Positions 8,133 through 15,891 of a stretch of DNA of 63,918 nt are shown here, one piece after another. The stretch spans positions 1-63,918 of the forward strand of contig CAJOGN010000003.1 in assembly GCA_905234245.1 (NCBI GenBank), in the 5' to 3' direction. The translations under genes were made by a program, and so were the position numbers. Source of the stretch: an uncultured Lachnospiraceae bacterium (lineage in GTDB: Bacteria; Bacillota; Clostridia; Lachnospirales; Lachnospiraceae). Position 1 is the stretch's first letter. Each line of letters starts with the position of its first letter. The notes under the pieces are model-generated. The model saw nothing but the letters and a program-made list of their open reading frames with translations, was not told the origin of the DNA and made no database searches.

Positions 8133-8250
8133 ACAAATAAGCCTATACATATTCAGCCGCGACACTGAAAATGTATAGACTTTGTTAGCCTACTTCCTTG
8201 TGAGGTCTATATGCAGACACTGTCGCGGAAGTGTCGGCCAACCTATTTGT
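8133..8250 (-). ncRNA. structured leader RNA with three-way junction and complementary (kissing) loops
   Basis: The transcript starting near 8251 can fold as follows. P1: 8243-8250 with 8133-8140 (last pair G-U). P2: 8236-8242 with 8184-8190 (7 bp, one G-U). P3, stacked on P2: 8230-8235 with 8216-8221, loop 8222-8229. P4: 8171-8178 with 8143-8150, an A-A mismatch, then 8165-8169 with 8152-8156, loop 8157-8164. Seven nucleotides of the P3 loop (8222-8228, GTCGCGG on the plus strand) are the exact complement of the P4 loop (8157-8163, CCGCGAC). This resembles the loop-loop pairing of purine riboswitches, but the core sequence is not one I recognise. It lies between a promoter and the initiator start codon, so a cis-regulatory role is likely. 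Confidence 0.7.
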
Positions 8251-8257
8251 GTATTAT

Positions 8258-8286
8258 AGTATATATTAATACCAATTTCTTGTAAA
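8258..8286 (-). promoter_or_regulatory. promoter of the structured leader and replication initiator operon
   Basis: Minus strand TTTACA, 17-bp spacer, TATACT. The expected start point falls at about 8251, exactly where the 5' strand of the P1 stem of the leader RNA begins. Confidence 0.7.
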
Positions 8287-8287
8287 G

Positions 8288-8506
8288 TTACTTTTTCATA
8301 AGTTTTAATATATCCTCAATTTGAGCATCTACCTCATTATTACAAGTATCCCACAATAATTTTCTTTCTACAGCAAGATCTACATCTTCTGTATCCGGAA
8401 CACATCTTTCTTCGTGGTATTCTACGGTATAAAATGAATCACCTACTTTCACAGATGCTCTACTAGATACGGATATAGAAGTTGTTTTTAATTTACTTTC
8501 TGTCAT
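8288..8506 (-). CDS. small hypothetical protein
   Basis: 72 aa (MTESKLKTTSISVSSRASVK at the start). A beta-rich first half is followed by an acidic helical C-terminus ending DILKLMKK. The start at 8506 is 8 nt after GGAG; a longer frame would overlap the 34-aa membrane protein gene more deeply. No family recognised. It is the last gene before the leader-RNA promoter. Confidence 0.75.
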   Translation of the reverse strand: MTESKLKTTSISVSSRASVKVGDSFYTVEYHEERCVPDTEDVDLAVERKLLWDTCNNEVDAQIEDILKLMKK

Positions 8507-8597
8507 TTCGTGTACTCCAAACTGCATAAATAATAACAACGATGCTTTCTACCAATATTGTAGACAATACTCCTGCAATGAATGGATCAATATACAT
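8493..8597 (-). CDS. 34-aa single-span membrane protein
   Basis: MYIDPFIAGVLSTILVESIV and so on: a short outer segment, one hydrophobic helix (about residues 6-27) and a basic tail (WSTRNDRK). AGGAGG lies just upstream and the ATG overlaps the preceding stop (TAATG). Its layout is like the 34-aa membrane protein at 43618-43722. Unknown role. Confidence 0.7.
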   Translation of the reverse strand: MYIDPFIAGVLSTILVESIVVIIYAVWSTRNDRK

Positions 8598-9037
8598 TAT
8601 TCATCCTCCTGCTTCTTTTTCTTCTTCAGTTTAGATACCAGTAATTTAACCACAGGTCTAGATTCTTTCATAGTATCTAACTCTAATAATTTATCTTTAG
8701 GAATTTTACCGTTGTAGATAGCGTTTTCCAAGGCATCGAAATCCACTTGGTGCACGGTTTTTACAAGATTATTATCCGTTGCTAATTTTACCCAAGCCGG
8801 AACGGTGAGTAAACAGGACAATAATTTATCCTCATTCAACGAGTCATTTTCAATAACACTATAGGTTGCTTTATAAGTATCAGTCTTCAGGGTATCGATG
8901 TCATAATCGCCCATTAATTTTTTGATTTCTGCTTTCTTAGCATCTAATACCTTGTTCAATGATTTTGCAGTTTCATTCTTGTCTCCGAAATCATTTATCA
9001 TAAGATATAATTCGGACCGGACCTCATCTTTTGTCAT
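8597..9037 (-). CDS. hypothetical helical protein
   Basis: 146 aa from the ATG at 9037. The N-terminal half is helical and charged (NKVLDAKKAEIKKLMGDYDI), resembling small phage proteins that start with a coiled coil and continue with a YKATYSV beta segment, as seen near phage recombination genes. It ends with a run of lysines. A longer frame (to 9169) would include the zinc-finger gene below, so the shorter start is preferred. Confidence 0.75.
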   Translation of the reverse strand: MTKDEVRSELYLMINDFGDKNETAKSLNKVLDAKKAEIKKLMGDYDIDTLKTDTYKATYSVIENDSLNEDKLLSCLLTVPAWVKLATDNNLVKTVHQVDFDALENAIYNGKIPKDKLLELDTMKESRPVVKLLVSKLKKKKKQEDE

Positions 9038-9179
9038 TTCTGCTATATTCCTTTCTTTTTTGCTTCCACTGTTCGTAAGTGCAAGACGAAAAGAAATTGC
9101 TGCTATCTTCACAGGTAGAACAATTTGCAAAACTTTTATTCTCACATATACGACACTTTCTTTCGTCAACTTGCTTCAT
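9024..9179 (-). CDS. 51-aa putative zinc-finger protein
   Basis: MKQVDERKCRICENKSFANC, then STCED and SSC. Six Cys in 26 residues (CRIC, C-x2-C, C) suggest a zinc knuckle. The C-terminus is basic and charged. The start follows AAGGATAAGAAGA and overlaps the previous gene by 14 nt; the 3' end overlaps the next by 14 nt. Confidence 0.65.
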   Translation of the reverse strand: MKQVDERKCRICENKSFANCSTCEDSSNFFSSCTYEQWKQKRKEYSRNDKR

Positions 9180-9453
9180 TCTTCTTATCCTTTTTATAGT
9201 ATTTCTGAGTCACAGATCCCATAACTCCATTTCTACCTCGTACAATATTCTGACGAAATTCTAAAAATCTAGGTATATCCTGACGTTTCCAATACCTCGT
9301 TTGACGAGAACCTCGTTGCTCGAATTCTGGTAATAACTCGCATATCGGATTATCCGGATTCCATTTCTTAAATCTGTACCAATTATTAATAGTAGGTACG
9401 CTACACCCAATTAGAAGTGCTACTTCTTGAATATTCAAATACTGTTCCTTCAT
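9166..9453 (-). CDS. MerR/excisionase-like helix-turn-helix DNA-binding protein
   Basis: 95 aa. The N-terminus is a winged-helix/HTH signature: LNIQEVALLIGCSVPTINNW (residues 5-24), then RQTRYWKRQDIPRFLEF, which matches the wing and second helix of MerR- or Xis-type proteins. It probably binds DNA as a regulator or accessory factor. The ATG at 9453 is 5 nt after GGAGG. It is the first gene of the operon from promoter 9518-9546. Confidence 0.75.
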   Translation of the reverse strand: MKEQYLNIQEVALLIGCSVPTINNWYRFKKWNPDNPICELLPEFEQRGSRQTRYWKRQDIPRFLEFRQNIVRGRNGVMGSVTQKYYKKDKKNEAS

Positions 9454-9517
9454 AAATACCTCCATCTAAATCATATACATCACCACCAATCGTTTCCTAG
9501 GTTTTATATTCTTTAAT

Positions 9518-9546
9518 ATTATATTACTTATTCCTCAAAATGTAAA
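9518..9546 (-). promoter_or_regulatory. promoter (TTTACA, 17 bp, TATAAT)
   Basis: Perfect TATAAT and TTTACA with 17-bp spacing, directing 9453-8288. It lacks the conserved GTTTAATGTAAG start region of the main promoter family. Confidence 0.7.
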
Positions 9547-9548
9547 TA

Positions 9549-11237
9549 TTATCCTACGAGATAATTCAGCAGGTCTGTTCTATCCATTGCAATCTTACCG
9601 TCCACAATAGCATTTGCCATCGCACCTTTCTTCTCCACAAGTTCATTGATTCTTTCATCAATAGTTCCTTTGCAAAGAAGAGTGTAAATAGTCACGTTTT
9701 CTTTGGTTCCAACTCTATGGCACCTGTCCTCTGCCTGATCTTTAAGTGCCTTATTCCAGGGTTCATCCATAAAGATCTCGACGGTTCCTGCTGTAAGAGT
9801 AAGTCCAGTACCCATAGCACCAATAGTACCGACGATCACCTTGGTATTAGTGTCATTCTGGAATCTATTCACAATAGCCTGTCTGTCGGCATCATTTGTC
9901 TGCCCGGTGATAAGTGCATAATCGTAATTATGATTTCTCACATCGTTGAATCTTGCGCATATAGCGTCCGTCATCTGTGTCCAGTTAGAGAAGATAACAA
10001 CCTTTTTACCGTTACTGATTGCTTCTTCTACCAACTCTTCCATTCTGTCCAATTTAGCGGATTCCTTAATAGTTGAAGAAAGAATTCCAGTATAACCGGT
10101 TGCCTGTCTCATTCTAATAAGATTTGCTAACGGATTTGGAGAAAGTGCGATCTGATCAATGTTAGCTCTAACATCCGCAGTAACTTCTTTATAAATCTGC
10201 TCCTGTTTAGGAGTCATTTCTACATATTCATTAATATAAGTCTTTTCCGGAAGATCTAACACATCACCTTTCAGTCTGCGAAGCATAACCTCGTCTAACT
10301 GTTCCTGTAAAGCATCCAGATGCTGATAACCTACGATTTCATATCCACCAAATCCACCAAACTGGCAATAGTGCTTCTTAAAAGCATAAAACGGATGCTT
10401 CTCATAGCCAAGCCACTTGAGAATAATGAATAAATCCAGAGGTGTATTCATAAGGGGTGTTCCTGTCATTGCAATACGACATTCCGGCTGCAATTTAAGG
10501 ATTCCTTTGCCCTGCTGACTGCTCGGATTCTTGCACTTATGAATCTCATCAATAGCAACGATACCAATTTCTCCGTTGCTGCACAGCTTAGAAAGTTCCT
10601 TTGCAATAACTTCGTTACGAAGTGTTTCGACATTAGTAATGATAAAGTAATTGGGGTTCTTAGACAACTGTTTTACATCCGCCAATTTTTCGTTATTACC
10701 ACCAACGGTAACACGACCTTTCTGAATACTCTGTCCAAGTATATAGGCACCTTCGTTTGAATGGGTTCTCACTTCATTTACCCAATTCCACTTCAGTCCG
10801 TTTACACCACATACGATAAGGCAGTGCTTATATCCCTTCTGAAGTTTCTTTGCTACTGCAATATCAATAACCTGCTTGGTCTTACCGAGACCCTGTTCGT
10901 CTCCAAGCAGCCATCTGTCATTTTCAAGTCCGTAATTAAAACCCTCTACCTGATGCTGGAACGGGGTTGTCTTAAATTCGAATCCTTCCGGAACCTCTGC
11001 CTTCGGCTTTTCTACCGGAATATAAGGACCTGTAATATCGAATTCGTAATCAGACAGCTTATCAACAAACTCTCCGAGATACTTGAACGGAAGTTCCCAT
11101 TCCTTCTTATTCGGATTCCAGTATCTGGAACTGAATTCACGAATAGTATTAACGATTTTATTATCATACGGGAATGATACGAATAAGGACCAATCTCCGT
11201 TGCACTTGATGGACTTGCTGATTTTGATAGTGATCAT
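9549..11237 (-). CDS. SNF2/SMARCAL1-like DNA helicase
   Basis: 562 aa. The N-terminal ~75 residues resemble a HARP-type domain (RYWNPNKKEWELPFKYLGEF). The SNF2 ATPase core follows: Walker A GDEQGLGKTKQ (about 115), DEAH-box variant AIDEIHKCKN (about 228), MTGTPLMNT, then helicase C with GTGLTLTAG and DQAEDRCHRVGTKE. It most likely remodels forks or anneals strands, as eukaryotic SMARCAL1 does, or moves proteins on DNA. Single gene downstream of promoter 11267-11295. Confidence 0.9.
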   Translation of the reverse strand: MITIKISKSIKCNGDWSLFVSFPYDNKIVNTIREFSSRYWNPNKKEWELPFKYLGEFVDKLSDYEFDITGPYIPVEKPKAEVPEGFEFKTTPFQHQVEGFNYGLENDRWLLGDEQGLGKTKQVIDIAVAKKLQKGYKHCLIVCGVNGLKWNWVNEVRTHSNEGAYILGQSIQKGRVTVGGNNEKLADVKQLSKNPNYFIITNVETLRNEVIAKELSKLCSNGEIGIVAIDEIHKCKNPSSQQGKGILKLQPECRIAMTGTPLMNTPLDLFIILKWLGYEKHPFYAFKKHYCQFGGFGGYEIVGYQHLDALQEQLDEVMLRRLKGDVLDLPEKTYINEYVEMTPKQEQIYKEVTADVRANIDQIALSPNPLANLIRMRQATGYTGILSSTIKESAKLDRMEELVEEAISNGKKVVIFSNWTQMTDAICARFNDVRNHNYDYALITGQTNDADRQAIVNRFQNDTNTKVIVGTIGAMGTGLTLTAGTVEIFMDEPWNKALKDQAEDRCHRVGTKENVTIYTLLCKGTIDERINELVEKKGAMANAIVDGKIAMDRTDLLNYLVG

Positions 11238-11266
11238 AGTGTATATCCCCTTTCTTTACATTAAAC

Positions 11267-11295
11267 ATTATACTACACGTTTATCAATATGTAAA
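11267..11295 (-). promoter_or_regulatory. phage promoter family member (TTTACA, 17 bp, TATAAT)
   Basis: Followed by the conserved GTTTAATGTAAAG. Drives the SNF2-like helicase. Confidence 0.85.
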
Positions 11296-11297
11296 GA

Positions 11298-11334
11298 GGA
11301 AAAATTAAGGGTCCTCGTAAAATTTTGAGGACCC
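11298..11334 (-). terminator. rho-independent terminator
   Basis: Perfect 8-bp stem (GGGTCCTC / GAGGACCC, 10-nt loop) followed on the minus strand by TTAATTTTT. It ends transcription of 11719-11342 just before the next promoter. Confidence 0.88.
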
Positions 11335-11341
11335 AATCGAT

Positions 11342-11719
11342 TTATTCTTCGCTGTAAATCTCAATCTCTAGATTATCAAATGCCTGTACAAACAAGGTGA
11401 TTATCTTCTTCCAGTTTCGACATTTCTTCTTATTGATTCGAAGTTTCTTGAGAGTGGATCCCCAATGGTCTACGAACATGTTGTTCTTTTCACCGGCATG
11501 GTCCTTTTTAAGACCTAAACAGATCTTTGCATGTTCCTCATCTGCCAGGAAAGTATATAAGGCATATTTCTCAGTTCCTTCTTCCTCCCACTCACTGAGG
11601 AAAATGAGGAAAGCATTTCCTTCGTACAATGTTTTGGTGAACTCTTTGGTCTCACCATCCAATGTCTGCTTGATAATTGCCTCCCCACATTTCTCGTCCC
11701 ACTGCCATCTAAGTGCCAT
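11342..11719 (-). CDS. hypothetical protein
   Basis: 125 aa, unrecognised. A beta-rich N-terminus (LRWQWDEKCGEAIIKQTLDG), a central acidic region and a basic patch (RINKKKCRNWKKI). AAGGAGG before the ATG with the shared leader motif (ACACTATAAGGAGG). Followed by a strong terminator. Confidence 0.8.
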   Translation of the reverse strand: MALRWQWDEKCGEAIIKQTLDGETKEFTKTLYEGNAFLIFLSEWEEEGTEKYALYTFLADEEHAKICLGLKKDHAGEKNNMFVDHWGSTLKKLRINKKKCRNWKKIITLFVQAFDNLEIEIYSEE

Positions 11720-11752
11720 AATTTTTCCTCCTTATAGTGTTTATGGTATTAA

Positions 11753-12259
11753 TTACTTGTTTCCTCTCTTATATATCTCAGCGTATCCAGCAACAAGCTC
11801 TTCTCTTGCCATTACCATATATGCGAGTGCGTTATTATCTTCGTCCACAAAGGTAAGCGGAGTGGAGCAATGGGCATCAACTCTGTTTCCAGTATGAAGA
11901 ATAACCGGTGCATATGCTTTCTTGTTCTCACTATCTACGATTACAAGTACAACATCGCTGTCCGTCTTAATAACAGGTGCATTAGCATACTCAACCATCT
12001 CTTCCACATCGTAATAACCGAAGTCGCTGTGGATGCAGGAACCGAAGCCGTGAAAAGTGAACTTCATCTCGTCTGCGTATGCTCGGATCTCTGCACGTAC
12101 CATATACGGTGTGCCGTCTCTAAACGTACCGTTATCAATGACGACCTTCTGACTCTTGATTCCGTATTCATCTGCTTCTGCAAGATCAATTCTGACAACA
12201 GTCTTTCTCTCTACGTTGATTGCCTTTGCGATTTCTCTTCTGTCTGTAAGCTGCTTCAT
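11753..12259 (-). CDS. hypothetical protein
   Basis: 168 aa, unrecognised. Mixed alpha/beta with a repeated beta character (VRIDLAEADEYGIKSQKVVI, then MKFTFHGFGSCIHSDFGYYD). It begins with a helix MKQLTDRREIAKAINVERKT. It has the shared leader (ACTATAAGGAGA) and its own promoter at 12313-12340. Confidence 0.8.
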   Translation of the reverse strand: MKQLTDRREIAKAINVERKTVVRIDLAEADEYGIKSQKVVIDNGTFRDGTPYMVRAEIRAYADEMKFTFHGFGSCIHSDFGYYDVEEMVEYANAPVIKTDSDVVLVIVDSENKKAYAPVILHTGNRVDAHCSTPLTFVDEDNNALAYMVMAREELVAGYAEIYKRGNK

Positions 12260-12312
12260 GTTAATCTCCTTATAGTTTTTATAGTTGTTATTAACTGTTC
12301 CTTATATTAAAC

Positions 12313-12340
12313 ATTATACTACACATTTATCAAAAGTCAA
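12313..12340 (-). promoter_or_regulatory. phage promoter family member (TTGACT, 16 bp, TATAAT)
   Basis: Near-identical to the promoter at 3198-3225 through the -35, spacer and -10. Drives 12259-11753 and 11719-11342. Confidence 0.88.
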
Positions 12341-12361
12341 GTGGGAATTTAAAATTTTACC

Positions 12362-12393
12362 ATAAAAATAAAGGCACCTGTTAGGGTGCCTTT
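12362..12393 (-). terminator. rho-independent terminator overlapping a gene end
   Basis: Stem AAAGGCACC / GGTGCCTTT with a 6-nt loop, followed on the minus strand by ATTTTTATGG. It overlaps the stop codon of 12749-12381 and separates the lysis/virion region from the next promoter. Confidence 0.9.
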
Positions 12394-12749
12394 ATTGATT
12401 GGAGATTGGTTATGAGTTGTTTGATTTGTTTTCGTTCCTCTGGCATGTCTGTATTATTGAAGAGTGTATGGATAAATTCATCAATTTCTTTGCAAACATC
12501 CTTCAAAGATTCCTGCACCGCTTCTTTAGGAACTTCATGTAACTGATATCTTCGTTTCACTTTCTTATAATCCTTATAACAGGGTAAGATATCGTCTAAT
12601 TCTGTTTCTACATCCTTTACCACGGGTGGTATTCCGGATTGAAGCTGATCCCTAATAATATATAGGGATGCTAATTTTTGTACTGTATCTTCTGTGGTAG
12701 GTCTACTCTCTAATTCCAAAATTGCTTTATTTATTCCATCGGCACTCAT
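12381..12749 (-). CDS. hypothetical helical protein
   Basis: 122 aa, predominantly helical (NKAILELESRPTTEDTVQKL at the N-terminus; RYQLHEVPKEAVQESLKDVC in the middle). The N-terminus resembles small phage proteins found after Gly-rich proteins in clostridial phages, but I cannot name a family. Last gene of the late region; ends in the terminator. Confidence 0.75.
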   Translation of the reverse strand: MSADGINKAILELESRPTTEDTVQKLASLYIIRDQLQSGIPPVVKDVETELDDILPCYKDYKKVKRRYQLHEVPKEAVQESLKDVCKEIDEFIHTLFNNTDMPEERKQIKQLITNLQSIKAP

Positions 12750-12759
12750 ATCAATTATT

Positions 12760-13368
12760 TCAGCCTCCGAGTTGTGCCATGCAGTCCCGGATGGCTTGAC
12801 GCTCTTTTTCTGAGGAAGCCTCCTGCATCATCATCTGCAGTTTGTTAATCATATGTTCGGCATCACGGCTGTAATTTCCACCGCGATTGTAAGAACCTCT
12901 GTTAGGGGTACCACCTTCATAAGATCTTCCATCGTAAGAACCGCCATAGGATCTACCGTCATAAGAACCATCGTAAGAACCACCATCACGACTTGTAAAA
13001 CGACCCATAGCATCTCTGCCACGTCTTTCGCTATACTGTCCGTCGCTATCGGCGTCTCTACCGGCTCTTGCATTACTTGTACCTCCTTCATTCTGAGAGT
13101 AGTTTCCACTATACTCATTCATGGGGTGGTCATTTGACATGTTACCATAACTTCTCATATAAGGCATACGATAGGAATTACCGCCTCTCTGTGAGTAACC
13201 TTCTTCCTCTTTTTCTGCCTTTTCCATCGCCTTAACAGTATCAATATTTTTAATGATACTCATGATCTCATAGGCACTATGCAATTCGGTGGGAGAGATG
13301 TCTCCTTTCTTGGCAATAGACTTAATCTCGTCCTCAAGCATATCCTTGAACTGATCATATTGCTTCAT
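12760..13368 (-). CDS. Gly/Ser/Tyr-rich repeat protein
   Basis: 202 aa. A helical N-domain (about 1-60) and a helical C-domain (about 165-202, HMINKLQMMMQEASSEKERQ) flank a low-complexity middle rich in Gly, Ser, Tyr, Arg and Asp with GGSYDGRSY-type repeats. Such a low-complexity region may mediate self-assembly or surface display. The gene is next to other Gly-rich proteins. No family assigned. Confidence 0.78.
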   Translation of the reverse strand: MKQYDQFKDMLEDEIKSIAKKGDISPTELHSAYEIMSIIKNIDTVKAMEKAEKEEEGYSQRGGNSYRMPYMRSYGNMSNDHPMNEYSGNYSQNEGGTSNARAGRDADSDGQYSERRGRDAMGRFTSRDGGSYDGSYDGRSYGGSYDGRSYEGGTPNRGSYNRGGNYSRDAEHMINKLQMMMQEASSEKERQAIRDCMAQLGG

Positions 13369-13386
13369 TGTCTACATCCTCCTTCC

Positions 13387-13854
13387 TTAAGCTATTCGTG
13401 TAATGGTAAGATTTGCGTTCTGTACTTCGATAACAGGAGCCGGGGTAACCATCGGGTCAGTCGTTGCCGGAACTGCATCTACAGACAGGCTGAAGCAGCA
13501 ACATCTCGGAACTTTAATAATGGCAGTGCTCGTAACATTTCCAAAATCTTCTGCTGCTGCCGGAGTAAATATTGCTCTGCTCGTTAATCTAGGCTCACCA
13601 TTCACGGCAATAGCAACTGCTATAGGAGTGACTGTACCGCCTTCTGGAATGGCTATATTACCATTGAAGGTGACTTGATACTGAGCAAATTGATTGCAGC
13701 AATTACCATTACCGGAAGCACCCTTGAGAATAAAATTCCCTGTATTACCTTCGTGGTATACATTACCACGAGAGCAAGGAATAGATGTATCAAACAGGAT
13801 AGGAGCATTAAGAGCTACTTCCTGAATTGGATTATACAAGAATTCACAAGCCAT
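13387..13854 (-). CDS. beta-rich surface-like protein (possible BclA-C/TNF-like fold)
   Basis: 155 aa, almost entirely short beta strands with Cys pairs (GNGNCCNQ, PRCCCFSLS). It is similar in character to collagen-tip domains and small surface domains of clostridial phages: QYQVTFNGNIAIPEGGTVTP. I infer a virion or cell-surface decoration protein. No catalytic motif. Located in the Gly/Cys-rich group next to the lysis genes. Confidence 0.55.
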   Translation of the reverse strand: MACEFLYNPIQEVALNAPILFDTSIPCSRGNVYHEGNTGNFILKGASGNGNCCNQFAQYQVTFNGNIAIPEGGTVTPIAVAIAVNGEPRLTSRAIFTPAAAEDFGNVTSTAIIKVPRCCCFSLSVDAVPATTDPMVTPAPVIEVQNANLTITRIA

Positions 13855-13865
13855 GATGTACCTCC

Positions 13866-14795
13866 TTAGAAGTTGTTACCGCAACCGCATCCGCAACCAT
13901 TATTATTGCAAGTAAAAATGGGAGTTCTACCATATACCGGAGTAGTCGGAACCGGGCAGTTGTTCAGTCTGTTATACAGAGCATCAACTTCGTTATTCAT
14001 ACCCTGTGCAAACAGAGCATTCTGTGCGGATTGAGATTCGCGGAAGTTGGCCATATTAAGCTGATTCTGAAGGTCAACAATTCTTTCATTCTTCGCATCA
14101 ACCTGTGCCTTAACTCCATCCAGTTCAAGCTGGCAAAGTTTATCCAGAATAGCTTGAGTACCACGAGTCTGAGAATCAATGATATCTCTAGTATTTTGTG
14201 CAGCTGCTGTACGATCTGCACAATTCTCGGTTGCAATGGTATATTTCAGGTCTGCTGTACCAAGTCTGTTCTCACAGCAGCAGTCTGCAAACTGAGAACT
14301 AAGCCCATTAAATCCTTGAGACATTGCAGTCTGTGCCGCAAATGCCTGTTGCATGTTAGCCATCTGGCGTGCATTTGCAGCAGTCTCAGCATTAGCAAAT
14401 CCGGAATTAACTGTTGCGTTAACTCCTGCAAAACCATTGCACAGACTCTGCTGGACATCCGCGCAGCATCCACATAACTGAGTGGAAAGATTGCTTATAC
14501 CGTCTCTGATGGAAGTCACGTTATTATTGATCATCTGATCTCTGAATCCATCAGAAGTGATCTCTGCTTGGTTCATCCACGGATACAGCATAGCACCGTC
14601 AGCTGCAAAACCGCCCATACCGCCGCCGAAGCCACCAAGACCCCAACCGCCATTACCTGCCAGCAGAAGCAGAAGTATAATCCACCAACCATCGCCACCG
14701 AAACTGTTGCCGAATCCGCCACCGTTTCCACCGTAGTAAGCAGGTGCTACTGGCATAACCATACCAGTGCCGTTACCATTTTCAGATAAAGACAT
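13866..14795 (-). CDS. large Gly- and Cys-rich protein with hydrophobic segment
   Basis: 309 aa. The N-terminal ~60 residues are Gly-rich (YYGGNGGGFGNSFGGDGWW) with a short hydrophobic stretch (IILLLLLAGNGG). Long Ala/Gln/Asn-rich helices follow (ANARQMANMQQAFAAQTAMS), with Cys pairs (LCGCCADV, CCCENR) and a C-terminal NGCGCGCG tail. I do not recognise a named family. The helical repeats look like those of structural or scaffold-like proteins. A membrane-associated or virion role is possible. Confidence 0.75.
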   Translation of the reverse strand: MSLSENGNGTGMVMPVAPAYYGGNGGGFGNSFGGDGWWIILLLLLAGNGGWGLGGFGGGMGGFAADGAMLYPWMNQAEITSDGFRDQMINNNVTSIRDGISNLSTQLCGCCADVQQSLCNGFAGVNATVNSGFANAETAANARQMANMQQAFAAQTAMSQGFNGLSSQFADCCCENRLGTADLKYTIATENCADRTAAAQNTRDIIDSQTRGTQAILDKLCQLELDGVKAQVDAKNERIVDLQNQLNMANFRESQSAQNALFAQGMNNEVDALYNRLNNCPVPTTPVYGRTPIFTCNNNGCGCGCGNNF

Positions 14796-14842
14796 GATCT
14801 TTACCTCCTTTAATTTATTTACAAATCCTGCAGGAACTTGTA

Positions 14843-15055
14843 TTAACCGTGTAACATTTTTTGAATAGCTTGAGCCTGTTGAACGGCTCTGTTATATTGA
14901 TCCTGAGTCACCTTACCAGAATTAAGAAGTTGCTGAATTTGCTGTTGAGGATCTCCGGAAAAACTCCGTTTTAATTGATTGAGGCGTTGAATAAAATTAT
15001 TAATACCACCCATCTGTTGATTTTGACTTACAGAATGATATAACGGATTACTCAT
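14843..15055 (-). CDS. small Gln-rich protein
   Basis: 70 aa, Gln-rich and helical (GDPQQQIQQLLNSGKVTQDQ). It overlaps the next gene upstream by 8 nt. It belongs to the Gln/Gly-rich set. No function known. Confidence 0.75.
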   Translation of the reverse strand: MSNPLYHSVSQNQQMGGINNFIQRLNQLKRSFSGDPQQQIQQLLNSGKVTQDQYNRAVQQAQAIQKMLHG

Positions 15056-15506
15056 CTACATCGTCCTTCCTTCTCTTAGAATTAGATAACTTATCAAGCT
15101 GTTTACGAATTCTAATTTCAAATTCTTCTAGCTCTTCCCGAGTCACATAATCTGCTGCTGGTGCTGGAGCCGGAATAGGTGCTTGCACCTGAGGGGCAGA
15201 AGTATCTCGAATTGTATAATCCAATATCTTCATACTCGGCATACCAGAAGCATCTGCGGATTTCAAATAAATAACTTGATCCTCGCTATCCCAAAGCTGA
15301 ACCGTATTATTGGGAGCTACAAGGTACGATTTAGCCCCTCCTTCACCTTGAACCCATATTATGTTATTATTCGACTGAGTTTGAGGTTGAGGAGCTTGCT
15401 GAGTAGGCTGTGGAACCTGCTGCATAGGTTGCTGCATATACTGAGGTTGTTGATACATTTGTTGATACTGTGGATAACTGACGGGAAATGGATTTGTGTA
15501 AGCCAT
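15048..15506 (-). CDS. Gln/Pro-rich protein with a small beta domain
   Basis: 152 aa. A proline/glutamine-rich N-terminus (YPQYQQMYQQPQYMQQPMQQ) leads to a beta segment (IWVQGEGGAKSYLVAPNN, then VQLWDSEDQVIYLKS), then a Pro/Ala linker and a charged helix. This architecture recurs in clostridial phages near Gly-rich proteins. Possibly surface-exposed. Not assigned. Confidence 0.75.
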   Translation of the reverse strand: MAYTNPFPVSYPQYQQMYQQPQYMQQPMQQVPQPTQQAPQPQTQSNNNIIWVQGEGGAKSYLVAPNNTVQLWDSEDQVIYLKSADASGMPSMKILDYTIRDTSAPQVQAPIPAPAPAADYVTREELEEFEIRIRKQLDKLSNSKRRKDDVDE

Positions 15507-15507
15507 A

Positions 15508-15891
15508 TTAATTCTCCTCTCTCACCCAATAATAAATAGGTACTTCGTTACCACTATCCCAAGCATCGTAATAATCACCATCAATAACAGTGACAACATG
15601 AGTACCTGTTGCTAACATAAATACTCCATAAGGATTGTCGTGACAGAAATCAATAACGGTATAACAGTCCGGACAAGTATTCGGTATAACTTCTCTACGA
15701 AATCCCTTTGCTGCTAAATAAGATCCCCAAACATGATTAGCAGAGGGCATATCATGCATCATAAATCCTTGTAATGCTAATTCAAGATAACACCTTTCCC
15801 AATCCTTACCTACCATCTTTGTTACGGCCCGAACTACACAATCTCCGACGGACTTTCCGGATGGGTTCGGATTGTAATATACCCATGCCAT
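15508..15891 (-). CDS. putative papain-like cysteine peptidase
   Basis: 127 aa. SVGDCVVRAVTKMVGKDWE (Cys near residue 16), and later TGTHVVTVIDGDYYDAWDSG give a Cys-His-Asp order typical of a compact papain/C39-like fold. The ATG follows GAGGAA. A longer version (to 15930) has no binding site. It may process a precursor or attack a host peptide; no substrate is evident. Confidence 0.6.
   Translation of the reverse strand: MAWVYYNPNPSGKSVGDCVVRAVTKMVGKDWERCYLELALQGFMMHDMPSANHVWGSYLAAKGFRREVIPNTCPDCYTVIDFCHDNPYGVFMLATGTHVVTVIDGDYYDAWDSGNEVPIYYWVREEN

Noticed and set aside
8133-8250. Purine riboswitch
   Set aside because: Topology with loop-loop contact is similar, but the junction sequence, arm lengths and loops do not match the purine aptamer consensus.
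8133-8250. Hammerhead or HDV-like ribozyme
   Set aside because: No CUGAUGA/GAAA core and no nested double pseudoknot with a 5' cleavage site could be drawn.
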